Of a stretch of DNA of 64,000 nt, positions 26,901-34,002 are shown one piece after another. Each line of letters opens with the position of its first letter. Position 1 is the first letter of the stretch. The stretch spans positions 1 through 64,000 of the forward strand of contig JAECUM010001715.1 in the NCBI GenBank assembly GCA_016617855.1, written 5' to 3'. The DNA is from Megalonaias nervosa (Eukaryota; Mollusca; Bivalvia; Unionida; Unionidae). The notes under the pieces were generated by a model. It was not told the DNA's origin and searched no databases. It saw nothing but the letters and a program-made list of their open reading frames with translations. Made by a program: the position numbers and the translations under genes.

Positions 26901-29900
26901 CGGGAAACAGAAATCGGATTACTTAACACACGTTATGAATAAAATTGGTTCTGGATACATATTACAAAATAAAATGCGGTTGCTTGTGAGGGGTAAATTT
27001 TATATTTTTGCACAAATATGCTGGCTGCTGGTCGCGTTAGCGGGGTGGCCTTTCGTGAGGGGTACTTTTGAACACAAACTTGTTGGTGCCGTCGGATTCT
27101 GGCTGTAAGGAGTGGGTGGCCGCTGGTCAGGGGGGGCCGTTCAAGAGGGGGACTACTGTATTTTTATTATTATATTATTTTTATTTATTTTTTTGGTTTT
27201 TAATCAATGTAATGAGGGCATTTCAGTTAGTACCTAATACAGGATTAGCATTCTGCACTTGATTTAAAAAAAGAAAATGTACACGTATACAGATAATCTC
27301 ATGTATACACACACACACACACACATCCAGAAGTTTGGCATCTGATACATTATTAGTATGAACATGTACATGCATCATTCCTTGTATTCTAGCCTTATCT
27401 AAATACCTCTATTTGAACACTTCTTTTGTCTGCTGATATTGTGTTTTAACTTTATTTACATACCTCCATTTGAACACCTTGACTGTCTGTGCTGATTTTG
27501 TATACTAACCTTATATAGATATACTGTTTCAACACCTATGGTCTGGGCTGACCTTGTGCTCTAACATTGTCTAGATACCTCTGTTTTGAGCATTTGCTGT
27601 CTCTGCTAATTTTGTGTTCTCACCTTATATAGATACCTGTTTCAACACCTTTACTGGCTGGGCAGATCTTTAGTTCTAACCTTATGTAGACGCCTTAGTT
27701 GAAACACCTATGGTCTGGGCTGAACTTCTGTTCTAACCATACCTTTGAACACTTGCTGTCTGGGCTGATCTCGTATCCTAACCTTATCTACATGCCTCAG
27801 TTTGAACACCTGATGTCTCAAATAATCTTATGCTCATATGCAGAGAATTCCATATTCTTTACCATTATACTGGAAGAAGCATTTGCATTTTTCATTGTTT
27901 AGGTAATTTTACATTTTTATAACTAGCAGATCGCATTGTGGATTGAGCTACTGTACTCAAAATGTTTTTGCAAATAGGAAGAAGTTTTCCATTAATCCAT
28001 TTGTACATCACGATTGCTTTAGATAGTTCATCATTTTGTGAATGGTAAGCTAATTAAGTTTGGGGAAAAACTGATAGAAGGTATATCAGTGGGGGCATCC
28101 AGTATGATTCCTGCAGTTGTTTTATTTTGTTCAGTATGATGCCTAGTGCATTTTCCCTGAAGTCCATAACAGGTAAAATATATGCATTACAATACAATAT
28201 GCAGGTGCTTAGAGGTCAGTATTTTCTGAGTCTACTTAGTAATGCTATATTTGATGAAATATATTGATATACAGCATCTACATGCTTATACGACAACAAG
28301 AAGTTTTTCATTTTTCACATTTTCTATATATGTATCACAGCTGCACACACCAGGGCCTGTCTTATGTAATCTTTTTCATTTTTTGTGATGAACTAATCAC
28401 CGTACATTTTGTCTTAACGTCTTAACTTTATTTATTATTATACTGTTGTATTTTGCCCAGGATTCAGTGTTTGCCTAACAGAATTTAATTTTGTTTCTGA
28501 TTCATCAATGCATTTGTCTGATAATGAGTTTTGCATCATCAACAGTTTTGTATGATTGCTTCACAGTGTCAGGGAGGACATTAATAAAAATGAGGGGAAA
28601 AAATGGCCATAAAACGGATCCTTTGGGTAAACCATATCTGACAGTCAGTACTTTGATTTATTTTTACGATGGACACTTGCTCTGTTTGACAAGTAGGAAA
28701 CAAACCCATTTATTGCAGCTTAAAATGAAATTTGTGTATTTTGGTCAACAAGATCAAAAGCCTTTTTAAAATATAGAAATATGACACTTGTTAGATTTCC
28801 TTTATAAGTCACCTTTAACCATATGCAGCATTTTGGTAACAGCAATGTGACATCTTTTCCTAAATCTTGACGGCACTTTATGAGAAAAGGAAAGTTGATA
28901 GAACGGATCATACACTGTGTTACCCATTTTTCAAAAATCATCAAGCGTGTTAGAAGCACATAAATAAGTAGGGGTGCAACAATATGCCGTTATATTGCAG
29001 TTTGCTGTACATACTGCAATATGGTTTTATGTGCTGTTTACATTACAGTTTGCTGTACATACTGCAATATGGTTTTCTGTACTGCAATTTTTTCAGTCTT
29101 GCTTTCATCCAACATTTCTCTGTATACATGTCCAATTTAATTCAAGAACCATATTTCTTTTTCCTAGATGCACACTTAGCATGATATTACAAGAGAATAT
29201 AAATCAAAATGCACAGTACCATTATTTGGGCAAAGTTTAATTGGGTAGTGGTGGTGACAAGTCAAAACCAGGGGGTATTTTTGCAGTTATAAATAATAAT
29301 TTATAAACTTCACTTTCACACTGTCCTGTTCGTGATGACACTAAATGAACAGTACTCAAGAGTCCATATTCATAAATGTATTATATTCTTCTAAAATAAT
29401 TTATTTTCGTATCCAACGCTCAGAATGTACTTGCAACAAAGCATGCAGCATTTGCTGTTATGATTGATAATTCAGCTTCAAAGAATAAAAAGAGAGGAAA
29501 ACATTTAAACAATTGAACACTTAGTTATGACAACATGTACTCATCCTGTGTATGAAGTTTTTATCAGGCACTGGGTATATTGTTGTTGTGGGCCATTTTT
29601 CAGCACAGGGTAGGTTATGCATGGTAGCCAGTTATATATGGTGAAGGAAGAACCCAGGAAACCTTGGGAAGAACCAGTGACAGATGGGAAGCTACTGGCA
29701 AGCTTTCTAATGTACCTACATTGGCCTCACCTTAGACTTGAACCCACACAAATAGACATGTCAGTGATCTGCAAAGACGAGTTCCTTAGACCACTCGGCC
29801 ACCTGGGGCCGTGCATTGGTTATATATGAAATATATGTGCACCAATGAATTAAATCAAAAGACATTATTACCCCATCCTCAGAATAAATTTATTTAGAGA

Positions 29901-31206
29901 CAAAAGCTAGATGATTCATTTTCTGATGACATAAAGTGATGAACTAAATGATCAAAGGGTTCACTAGCTGTACTACAGTGAACATATGATAGCTTGATGT
30001 GTGCTTTTCTAATAACTGTAACATCATACAAGCAACATGAAGCAGCATGAACCTTTTACAATAACAATTGAATCTGGAAAACATTTAAGACAAAGACCGC
30101 ATTCACCCCAGACATCATGACTCTTGAAAACAATAATCACTTTTTAAAACAACGACAAAGATCTCATTTTTCCCCACAGCCCATTCATCATAAAACATTA
30201 AGAAATGTTACACCTGACCTGCAAATGTTGTTAATCAAAATGGACAAATTTCAGCTTTAGATTGGTCAAAATATTATAGAGCAAGATTTGAATTATATTT
30301 TTTTTCTACGTTAATTTCAATGAGCTTCAACTCGGCAAAACCAAAACCCCTCTACTGTTTAATGGCATGTCAGCACAATAATAGCTATTTGGGATATTGG
30401 TCTTGCAAGACCGATATTAATACTAACAAACAACAGATCAGATCTCTGTCTGTACACCTTGCAGTTGAACTGACTGGACTTGTATGGTCCCCTCTTTACA
30501 GGTATGACATTCACAAGAAGCTCATTAACTTCATGGCCCAGTATGAAAATTCGACGTGGCCGGATGAATCAAGGTAAAATAATCATCTGAATTCCATCAG
30601 ATCTATCAGATCCCATTTTCTTGTCTTTACTTATCAAGTAAATTATTTATTATTGTCAGGTTTGTCCACAATTTAACAACTGTTATTTATTTCCTTTTAC
30701 AATTTGATCAAGATAGTACACTTTTACTTATAAAGACCACAAGAAGGATACATTTTAATGATAACGGTTTGCTAAGGTGTTTTATGGCACAGCAACTCAT
30801 GTAGGTTATGTAGCACAGAGGCAGTTGTAGTAAATTGCTGTGCCTAAGGCATGCTAACCACTGAGCTGCTGTGGCTCCAGCTTTAGTTAGTTGCAACTTA
30901 CAACATGCAGGAAAACACATCCAGCCTATTCTGTGAAATGTGACAAATACACGCATACATTAGGTTTCTTTCCAAGCGAATGCATGCCTCCTTTAACTCT
31001 CAACGCCTCTTGAGGGTACCTCTGTTAGAATATAGGCAAACATGTATATACAAATGTTTCTGCTAATGATGTCCATGGTCAAGCATCACCTTGACTGGAA
31101 TCATTCACTTCTAACATGCATTTTTCTTACCTGATATTGCAGGGATGACTTGTTCAAGTCTTTGTTTGGAAAGCGGTTCCAAAGCACTGTGACCGAGGAG
31201 CAATGA
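2822..31206 (+). CDS. AATF: AATF/Che-1 (apoptosis-antagonizing transcription factor), 3' ten exons, 5'-partial
   Basis: AATF is a nucleolar/nuclear protein of ribosome small-subunit biogenesis and a transcription cofactor (Che-1, yeast Bfr2). Ten exons join in phase: 2822-2902, 4970-5107, 12287-12410, 14199-14378, 18922-19030, 21995-22096, 23002-23147, 25519-25599, 30502-30573, 31143-31206. All junctions are GT-AG except a GC donor after 19030. The 364 visible residues contain the family landmarks in order: [92 protein letters not shown] and SLFGKRF, ending in TGA. These match the AATF leucine-zipper-like region and the C-terminal TRAUB domain. The acidic N-terminal third, about 200 residues in vertebrates, is not in the window. 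The gene converges on the PHF13-like gene. Identity rests on remembered family sequence; exon joins are seen directly. Confidence 0.95.
3268..3530 (+). mobile_element. tRNA-derived SINE, family A
   Basis: The head has an A-box-like TGGCCTAAGCAGGTAGAGC and a B-box-like GGTCGAACCCT. The body of about 170 bases (GGTTAGTGTTATAACTGGTC, then GACATGATGCCCCAGTGCTA) ends in an A-rich tail. An inverted copy of the full element is at 54200-54466 and a tail fragment at 48842-48925. It is intronic in AATF. Not a tRNA gene: the anticodon arm and cloverleaf are lost. Confidence 0.8.
3531..4687. other. AATF intron sequence without recognised feature
   Basis: AT-rich intron sequence. A short imperfect direct repeat of about 75 bases around 3573-3705 (ggaattcyagaaggttttcc type) is the only structure seen. 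No coding or RNA gene is supported. Confidence 0.6.
4688..4981 (+). repeat. Minisatellite spanning an AATF splice acceptor
   Basis: Seven head-to-tail units of 37-47 bases share TTCATGCCTTTGTTAAGGTT followed by TGTGGGATTTATC. The candidate acceptor AGs lie at 4709-4710, 4747-4748, 4784-4785, 4831-4832, 4878-4879, 4923-4924 and 4968-4969. The last is the real acceptor of AATF exon b, and the first 11 exon bases are still repeat sequence. Divergence increases away from the exon. Confidence 0.9.
4970..5107 (+). CDS. AATF: AATF exon b ([14 protein letters not shown] region)
   Basis: It begins GT TTG TGG GAT after ttaag, completing the glycine split with exon a, and ends AAT AAA G|gtaaat. It encodes the most conserved AATF segment ([23 protein letters not shown]). 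Unusually, the acceptor and the first 11 coding bases are the last copy of an upstream minisatellite unit (see the repeat at 4688-4981). Confidence 0.93.
5228..5545 (-). mobile_element. Inverted 3'-end fragment of the DIRS-like family
   Basis: Read on the minus strand, this resembles the 3' portion of the copies at 2140-2480 and 11240-11520, including the block around GGAAGACAACACTAGTCTGG and the trailing CTTGTAAGGACTGC. It is a solo fragment without an attached reverse transcriptase region, in the AATF intron after exon b. Confidence 0.45.
5548..5770 (+). mobile_element. tRNA-derived SINE, family C
   Basis: An A-box-like TTAGCTTGCTTGGTAGAGCA is followed about 35 bases later by a B-box-like GGTTCCGTTCATGCCC. 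The body (CACCTGACATCAAGCGGACT) differs from families A and B. It is a single copy in the window. Confidence 0.6.
5771..6959. other. AATF intron sequence, unclassified
   Basis: About 6160-6720 is richer in C/G and has two overlapping open frames of 93-100 codons without recognisable motifs. It may be the 5' part of an old retroelement, because it precedes DIRS-like copy 2, but I cannot show homology. The remainder is featureless intron. Confidence 0.35.
6960..7136 (+). mobile_element. tRNA-derived SINE, family B, 5'-altered copy
   Basis: It carries the B-box-like GGGTTCAAGTCT, then the family B body (TGTGAGAAACCTTGCCAGTA, CTTCCTTCACCAG, TACTGGCTGCCATATATAGC). The A-box head is not recognisable. 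Compare the copy at 19119-19332. Confidence 0.65.
7150..9260 (+). mobile_element. DIRS-like retrotransposon relic, copy 2
   Basis: This is the best preserved relic of the family, yet broken by stops and frameshifts throughout. Fragments in order: [12 protein letters not shown] with a following CFPQEY (about 8029-8165), RNase H remnant SGWGTYL (about 8280), and DLFGTRWN (about 8628-8655), which matches the DLFATRWN motif common downstream of RNase H in DIRS-order elements. Then come weak tyrosine-recombinase-like traces near 9170-9250 (LWDLTW). No intact gene remains. It lies in the AATF intron between exons b and c. Confidence 0.7.
9261..10600. other. AATF intron sequence with decayed open frames
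   Basis: Short imperfect direct repeats (CATGATTTCAGACATRTTTC) occur at about 9100, 9287 and 9340. Between 9812 and 10454 several overlapping frames of 65-128 codons are open, but switching frame would be needed and I recognise no domain. They may belong to the LINE fragment that follows. Confidence 0.35.
10590..10700 (+). mobile_element. LINE reverse-transcriptase fragment (ADDLVL motif)
   Basis: The short open frame reads [20 protein letters not shown]. The core [10 protein letters not shown] corresponds to the catalytic (F/Y)ADD motif of non-LTR reverse transcriptases. Only this patch is convincing; flanking frames are decayed. Confidence 0.45.
10995..11186 (-). mobile_element. tRNA-derived SINE, family B, inverted
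   Basis: On the minus strand the head contains GTGCCCCAGGTTGCAGAGTG (A box) and GGGTTCGAGTCTTGG (B box). It is followed by the shared body TATGAAAGAAAGCTTGCCAG, TTCTTCCTCCACCAG and CTGGCTGCCATAAAG. It is close to full length, about 190 bases. Confidence 0.75.
11240..11520 (+). mobile_element. Solo 3'-end fragment of the DIRS-like family
   Basis: It shares with 2140-2480 and 18250-18640 the ordered blocks CCAAAGGGAGACCACT, TGCTAAAACAAT, GGAGGACTGGATTTGCAAGG and GATTTGGTAA. No reverse-transcriptase part is attached. Confidence 0.5.
11521..12286. other. AATF intron sequence without recognised feature
   Basis: AT-rich intron leading to the polypyrimidine tract and acceptor of exon c. Nothing else is supported. 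Confidence 0.6.
12287..12410 (+). CDS. AATF: AATF exon c
   Basis: The acceptor is ttccag and the donor is AGGAG|gtaagc. It joins exon b in phase (G + CT) and ends with two bases of an arginine or serine codon. It encodes [18 protein letters not shown], a leucine-rich helix matching the vertebrate segment after the [10 protein letters not shown] block. Confidence 0.9.
12480..12740 (+). repeat. Interspersed repeat D, copy 1
   Basis: A segment of about 260 bases is similar to 24640-24960, sharing AACAAGCTGTTTNGTCCATT and TGAAAGTAGAGATGATAAA. It is AT-rich with no coding content. The 24640 copy ends with a sequence matching the arms of the inverted repeat at 13606-13727, so the two may be parts of one non-autonomous element family. 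Confidence 0.55.
12741..13605. other. AATF intron sequence without recognised feature
   Basis: AT-rich intron; open frames up to 78 codons have no recognisable motif. Confidence 0.6.
13606..13727. repeat. Hairpin-forming inverted repeat (MITE-like)
   Basis: The left arm (13606-13662) and right arm (13673-13727) are imperfect inverted copies of about 55 bases around a 10-base loop. The outer ends are agtttactacattt and its complement; the inner ends are tactgcac and gtgcagta. Length and structure fit a miniature inverted-repeat transposable element. Confidence 0.65.
14199..14378 (+). CDS. AATF: AATF exon d (acidic/serine linker, basic patch)
   Basis: The acceptor is cattgcag and the donor is TTTAG|gtattg. 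It encodes an acidic stretch ([17 protein letters not shown]), a serine/threonine linker, a basic KPKKRKLQ patch that resembles a nuclear localisation signal, and [16 protein letters not shown], which parallels the vertebrate FMAKRFADFTVYR segment. Confidence 0.92.
14590..14880 (-). mobile_element. Inverted solo 3'-end fragment of the DIRS-like family
   Basis: The reverse complement contains GGAGGGCTGGATTTTTGCAA and GTAACTGATGGGATCTTGCA followed by GGGAGACCACTC, matching 11340-11480. It begins about 210 bases after AATF exon d. Confidence 0.5.
14881..15460. other. AATF intron sequence without recognised feature
   Basis: AT-rich intron between the DIRS-like fragment and the 58-base minisatellite; a 76-codon open frame at 15146 has no recognisable motif. 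Confidence 0.55.
15461..15982 (+). repeat. Minisatellite, nine 58-base units
   Basis: Units start at 15461, 15519, 15577, 15635, 15693, 15751, 15809, 15867 and 15925 (ATCCATATAAACACTAATGA and onward). They are nearly identical. The base in GTCATCNTGCATG reads G,C,C,A,C,A,C,A,G along the array, and unit five also has GGCCATC. Such uniformity implies recent amplification. Confidence 0.95.
15983..16639. other. AATF intron sequence without recognised feature
   Basis: AT-rich intron with a short poly-C run near 16598. Open frames are short and unconvincing. Confidence 0.55.
16640..18670 (+). mobile_element. DIRS-like retrotransposon relic, copy 3
   Basis: Parallels copies 1 and 2 block by block. 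A frame near 16790-16860 ([12 protein letters not shown]) matches MEKVRKQAIKDT of copy 1 near 380. The GAAAATGTCTTGAAATCATC block near 17225 matches copy 2 near 8130. The 3' portion 18250-18640 matches 2140-2480 and 11240-11520. Reading frames are destroyed. It ends about 250 bases before AATF exon e. Confidence 0.6.
18922..19030 (+). CDS. AATF: AATF exon e (ends at a GC donor)
   Basis: The acceptor is attttcag, completing AGA. It encodes [19 protein letters not shown] then [12 protein letters not shown]. The donor reads CAG|gcaaga, a non-canonical GC-AG intron. The upstream GT alternative (CTG|gtacag) would delete VQIQQ, which the vertebrate protein has at equal length, so the GC donor is favoured. 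Confidence 0.9.
19119..19332 (+). mobile_element. tRNA-derived SINE, family B, near full length
   Basis: The head GGCCCCAGGTGGCCAAGTGG looks like a tRNA with a GTGGCCGAGTGG A box; the B-box region reads AATTCGAGTCTCAGG. The body ends TACTGACTGCCAAATATAGC then CATCATGTGCTGAAAAATGG. It starts 88 bases after the GC donor of exon e. Confidence 0.8.
19333..20429. other. AATF intron sequence without recognised feature
   Basis: AT-rich intron with no coding or structural feature that I can support. Confidence 0.6.
20430..21745 (+). repeat. Satellite-like array with dimeric higher-order structure
   Basis: About twenty units built on AAGTCCAGATACCCACCCTA, CATACAAGTGAGATACTGCA and TTGTTTGAAACATT. The core has eight 64-base units starting 20762, 20826, 20890, 20954, 21018, 21082, 21146 and 21210. 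They strictly alternate ATTGGTATCC and ATTAGTTTCC before the start, giving a 128-base dimer. The 3' part (21307-21590) has diverged 70-base units alternating in a 140-base dimer. Outer units are degenerate. Minus-strand open frames here are repeat artefacts. Confidence 0.93.
21995..22096 (+). CDS. AATF: AATF exon f
   Basis: The acceptor is tgcctag and the donor is GATAAG|gtgaac, phase 0 at both ends (34 codons). It encodes [20 protein letters not shown], the conserved start of the C-terminal half. A minisatellite begins about 50 bases after the donor. Confidence 0.93.
22146..22575 (+). repeat. Minisatellite of about 52-base units
   Basis: About eight diverged units of CAGTAATTACATAATTGAGC, ATTGTGATTACCAGAGACAT and GTTATTCACAAA begin about 50 bases after the donor of AATF exon f. 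Two further 34-base direct copies (AAATGTTGGAAGATGAGGGT) follow at about 22618-22690. Confidence 0.88.
22691..23001. other. AATF intron sequence without recognised feature
   Basis: AT-rich intron leading to the acceptor of exon g. Confidence 0.6.
23002..23147 (+). CDS. AATF: AATF exon g (TRAUB domain start)
   Basis: The acceptor is ttgaacag and the donor is AGCAG|gtaatg. It encodes an acidic lead-in and then [20 protein letters not shown], the signature of the AATF/Bfr2 C-terminal (TRAUB) domain. It ends with two bases of the arginine that begins RQWLEIQK in the next exon. Confidence 0.96.
23148..24343. other. AATF intron sequence without recognised feature
   Basis: AT-rich intron after the TRAUB-domain exon. 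An 89-codon minus-strand open frame at 23429-23698 has no recognisable motif. Confidence 0.55.
24344..24529 (-). other. Unconfirmed antisense exon-like open frame
   Basis: The minus strand shows ttgtttgtag followed by an open frame of about 60 codons ([20 protein letters not shown], then [20 protein letters not shown]) and a stop. Composition is more gene-like than the surrounding intron, but no partner exon or known domain is seen. It could be a nested antisense gene, a decayed transposon gene or chance. Confidence 0.25.
24640..24960 (+). repeat. Interspersed repeat D, copy 2
   Basis: Similar to 12480-12740. It ends with AAACTTGTTCATATTTTCC, matching the right arm of the inverted repeat at 13606-13727. 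A CT and TA microsatellite (24610-24641) abuts its start. Confidence 0.55.
25105..25445 (+). repeat. Minisatellite of about 41-base units
   Basis: Eight units of ACATTTCCCCTTGAGACCAA then AGTATGACAAGCCTTATTTCT, diverged by a few bases each. The array ends about 75 bases before the acceptor of AATF exon h. Confidence 0.92.
25519..25599 (+). CDS. AATF: AATF exon h (TRAUB domain middle)
   Basis: The acceptor is tctttcag and the donor is AATAAG|gtaatt. It encodes [20 protein letters not shown] then SKGRKIR, the basic core of the TRAUB domain. A pogo-like transposon begins 70 bases after the donor. Confidence 0.96.
25669..27158. mobile_element. Non-autonomous pogo/Tigger-like DNA transposon (1,490 bases)
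   Basis: The left end CAGTAGTCCCCCTCTTATAC and right end (reverse complement) CAGTAGTCCCCCTCTTGAAC form terminal inverted repeats that continue as CGGCC. A TA target duplication flanks both ends (25667-25668, 27159-27160). The TA target and the CAGT start fit pogo/Tigger (Tc1/mariner superfamily). The interior has no transposase; the longest frame is about 66 codons. It contains a 28-base tandem duplication around TTGTTTTATTCGAGTCTTTT (26072-26125). It sits in an ATT/TAA-rich tract 70 bases after exon h. Confidence 0.85.
27385..27830 (+). repeat. Minisatellite of about 55-60-base units
   Basis: About eight diverged units of CCTTATCTAGATACCTCTGT, TTGAACACCT and GTCTGGGCTGATCTTGTGTT. A short CA run (27308-27325) precedes it. 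Confidence 0.88.
28440..28960 (-). mobile_element. LINE (non-LTR) reverse-transcriptase fragment
   Basis: Minus-strand frames contain [13 protein letters not shown] (28730-28770), the usual DFxKAFDxVDH motif, then [12 protein letters not shown] and LIFINVLPD (28575-28640), the GVPQGSxLGPxLFLIFINDLP motif, then TVDDAKLI (28530-28555), the YADD region with its Y/A altered. Order and spacing are right for a CR1/Jockey-like reverse transcriptase. Frameshifts and stops break it. Confidence 0.8.
28978..29085 (+). repeat. Duplicated palindromic segment
   Basis: Two copies of CAGTTTGCTGTACATACTGC followed by AATATGGTTTT lie about 53 bases apart. Confidence 0.6.
29591..29810 (-). mobile_element. tRNA-derived SINE, family B, inverted full-length copy
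   Basis: On the minus strand it starts GGCCCCAGGTGGCCGAGTGG and has B box GTGGGTTCAAGTCTAAGG. The body ends CTGGCTACCATGCATAACC then TGTGCTGAAAAATGG. This copy has the cleanest A-box head of the family. Confidence 0.82.
29811..30501. other. AATF intron sequence without recognised feature
   Basis: AT-rich intron leading to exon i. The open frame upstream of 30502 is intron read-through. Confidence 0.55.
30502..30573 (+). CDS. AATF: AATF exon i
   Basis: The acceptor is ctttacag and the donor is TCAAG|gtaaaa. It encodes [20 protein letters not shown], equivalent to the vertebrate FHVLSKLLSFMAP segment. Confidence 0.94.
30825..30890 (-). mobile_element. tRNA-like SINE head fragment
   Basis: The minus strand reads GAGCCACAGCAGCTCAGTGG then TTAGCATGCCTTAGG, an A-box-like tRNA 5' half. 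No B box or body is clear. Confidence 0.4.
31143..31206 (+). CDS. AATF: AATF terminal exon (coding part)
   Basis: The acceptor is tattgcag. It encodes [20 protein letters not shown] and stops at TGA. SLFG is the conserved C-terminal AATF motif. The 3' untranslated region runs to a polyadenylation signal about 120 bases later. Confidence 0.94.
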
Positions 31207-31327
31207 AGATTTTCAGAAACCAAGGAAATTTGTGGTTTTTACTCTCCAAATTTGTGTTTGTGTAATATAGAATACATTACATTTTGTGTATTGATATTGT
31301 ATAAATTGATTATGTATTGATAAATTC

Positions 31328-31333
31328 AATAAA
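31328..31333 (+). terminator. AATF: AATF polyadenylation signal AATAAA
   Basis: A canonical AATAAA hexamer lies 122 bases after the AATF stop codon, within an AT-rich trailer. It gives a short 3' UTR of about 140-160 bases. Confidence 0.7.
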
Positions 31334-33384
31334 ATATAAATGATGTTAAGAGTTGACTATCCTCAATTAAAAATTAGTTAAAACCGCATGCTCCTTGCCC
31401 ACCCTCCCCCATGCAGAATAACTGAGGAAACTTGAGCTTAGTCAAATCATTGATTGTATGGATCAGCTTTCCCTCTCCCATAGATAAATAATTTACCCTG
31501 AATAAATTATCAGTTTTCCACACCACCAATAACTTTGACAAAACTGAAGTCTTCCAAAAGGTCCAAGTAACTCACATTTTACTTTGTAGGGGCAAATTTC
31601 AAAGTCAGACAAGGGCCTTACCTTAATCAAGATATTTTTGGGTAGGAAAGGAAAGGAGATTTATTTGTTTAGGTCTTTTTCTGGGTAAAAATCCATGCCA
31701 AGTTTAGTTTTAATCCATTGTGCTGTAAAAGGGAAATGATGACAATATGTGATGGACTGATGCATAAAAATACTATTTGATTGTGTGTGTGTGAGAGAGG
31801 GAGAGAGTTACTAGTATTCATTCTCAGCATAATCTCAGTGTCCAAGTTTTGAGATGAACACTGTAAAAGGGGCCATAAAATAAAGAACAATATTTGGTAA
31901 TTTAATTGTCAATTTTAATTTGCATTGCAATGTAAAGTACAGTGCAGGATTTTATGTAAAGTTATTTACATAGCAGATGTGTATATTTATGACACTGATT
32001 TTAACATAAAGCCACAAAAAACTGGGTTTCAAGAAAAGATAAAGTACAGATTTTCTCAGAAATGAAACTATCTCTATGAAGATTTACAAATGGTAGTATA
32101 TTAACATTTGAACATGTTCATTACAAAACACATAACAAGTAACTTACATGTAATTTTATCAACCAGAAAGAACTATTCAGGAAAATACAAGAACACTAAC
32201 CCTGACTTGGAGTTTCTACTCTTAGCCAATATAAACAGACTTTTCATGTACCAAGTCCCATGTAATTGGTTGACAAAAACCTATGGCTGAAAGATGTTTA
32301 TGATTTACAAGACAGGAATGAAACACAAAACAAATTACAGCACTCATTTAAAGGGACCAAAACCAACTTAATGTTGTCAATCTTTGAACTGCAGAAAATA
32401 TTCTAGAATTATAAATCATGTGCTTAAAATGCTGGATCAAGCTGACTGTTGGTTAAGTAAGGATAATTGTTTGTTAACATACTGGAGTATTTTAATTTGT
32501 TGAAAACTTGATGTTTTACCTAGTTAAGAGGCAAAGCAATCCCCAAATCATTTTTTAACCTCGTGCATTTTGTTGCCTGCCACCTTAAGTGGGATGAAAA
32601 TCAGGATGCCAGTTGGAAAAATAGCCATTTGGAGAAGAAAAAAAATCAGGATCAGTGTTTGTGACCATATATTTAGAAAATTTTTTACAAAGGAATTGAC
32701 ATCTCTGCTGTCTTATGCTATTTACTTGACATAAAACTAATATCAACTTTTAGTCGGAACATTTCTGTGGTCATCTCAAGTAGTGTCATCCTTGTCCTAT
32801 CGATACATAACACGGCGCATGGATAAGCAAGAGAGGATGAAACTTGATGATTTCAGTGCAAGTTCAAAGACAAAATATTTCTCATCCAGGAGCCCAAAAG
32901 TATACAATTATAAGCAGTTTTTGATATCTAGCTGTACTTAAAATTCCCGAATTTTAACTCCATAATCAGTTTCACTCAACATTTAACAGACCATTTCATT
33001 TTTTCCCCACCATATTTGACATACAACAGAAAATCAGTCACTTGAGTCGAACGCTGGGGCCTCCAAATAGTATTATCATATTCATACTGCTCAACTCTGA
33101 AAGGTTAGTGAATAAAATTGAACATCATGCAGTCAGCAAAATCTTGCAATAGTGCTTCCTGCATATTAATTTTTTTTTGTAATGTTTAGTAATTTATGAG
33201 GTGCCTGCAAAGCTTATGGAATATTAAACTAATTTCACAAAATTTCACATGACAAATGAATTTTCAAATTTAAAATCCAGGTTTGAGACATTTGATAGTC
33301 AAACTTTTAAAAAAACATAAAGATCAGCTAACACTGTCTGATAATGAGCCAGGATAAACTGTGTTGTTCTCTTTTACATCTTTT
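31334..33384. other. Intergenic sequence between AATF and the PHF13-like gene
   Basis: AT-rich with a short TG/GA microsatellite near 31782-31806. No coding feature is supported. Confidence 0.55.
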
Positions 33385-33545
33385 TTTTTTTCTTCACCCC
33401 TGTCCATCTTTTTCACTTCAACTCAACTAAAATGGGACTTTTTCCATCTATCCTCTCCATTTTTCACCCCAATTCAATCGACTAAAATGGGAATTTTTCA
33501 TCTCCCCTCTCTATTTTTCACCCAACTCACTAAAACAGGACTTGT
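33385..33545 (+). repeat. Three-unit minisatellite
   Basis: Three diverged units of about 52 bases with TTTTTCACCCCAATTCAAT and CTAAAATGGGACTTTTTCAT. The 69-codon open frame over it is a repeat artefact. Confidence 0.75.
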
Positions 33546-33970
33546 TTCTTCAGTTGGACTAAAAATATGATCTCCCAACATAACAGAGATCTGACAGGCA
33601 CCAACAAAAGTTAGTTATCTTGGAAACTCCCCACTTACTTTTAGTAGCCTCTTGGATCAAGCGTTGTCTTTTGTTTTAGGGAGAGTTACTGTTGACAACA
33701 AGTTCTGCAGGACGATTTTCACTTTCTGCAGTATGAAAAACTTGAACAATATTGAGAAATCAAAAGAACACTGTCTTGTATAGAGCTACTCGTTGGCAAG
33801 TAGAGCTTGATTTTAATTTGATTGTAGCCAAACTTGAACCTTAACCTAAATACTGCAGTCATATATCAAAAGCCAAGGTTAAAGTATAACAATCTGAAGC
33901 TGATTACACTGAATTCTGAAACCCAGTTTTAAACAATCAATTCTGAAACTCGGTTTTAAACAATCAACAC

Positions 33971-34002
<32 letters not shown>

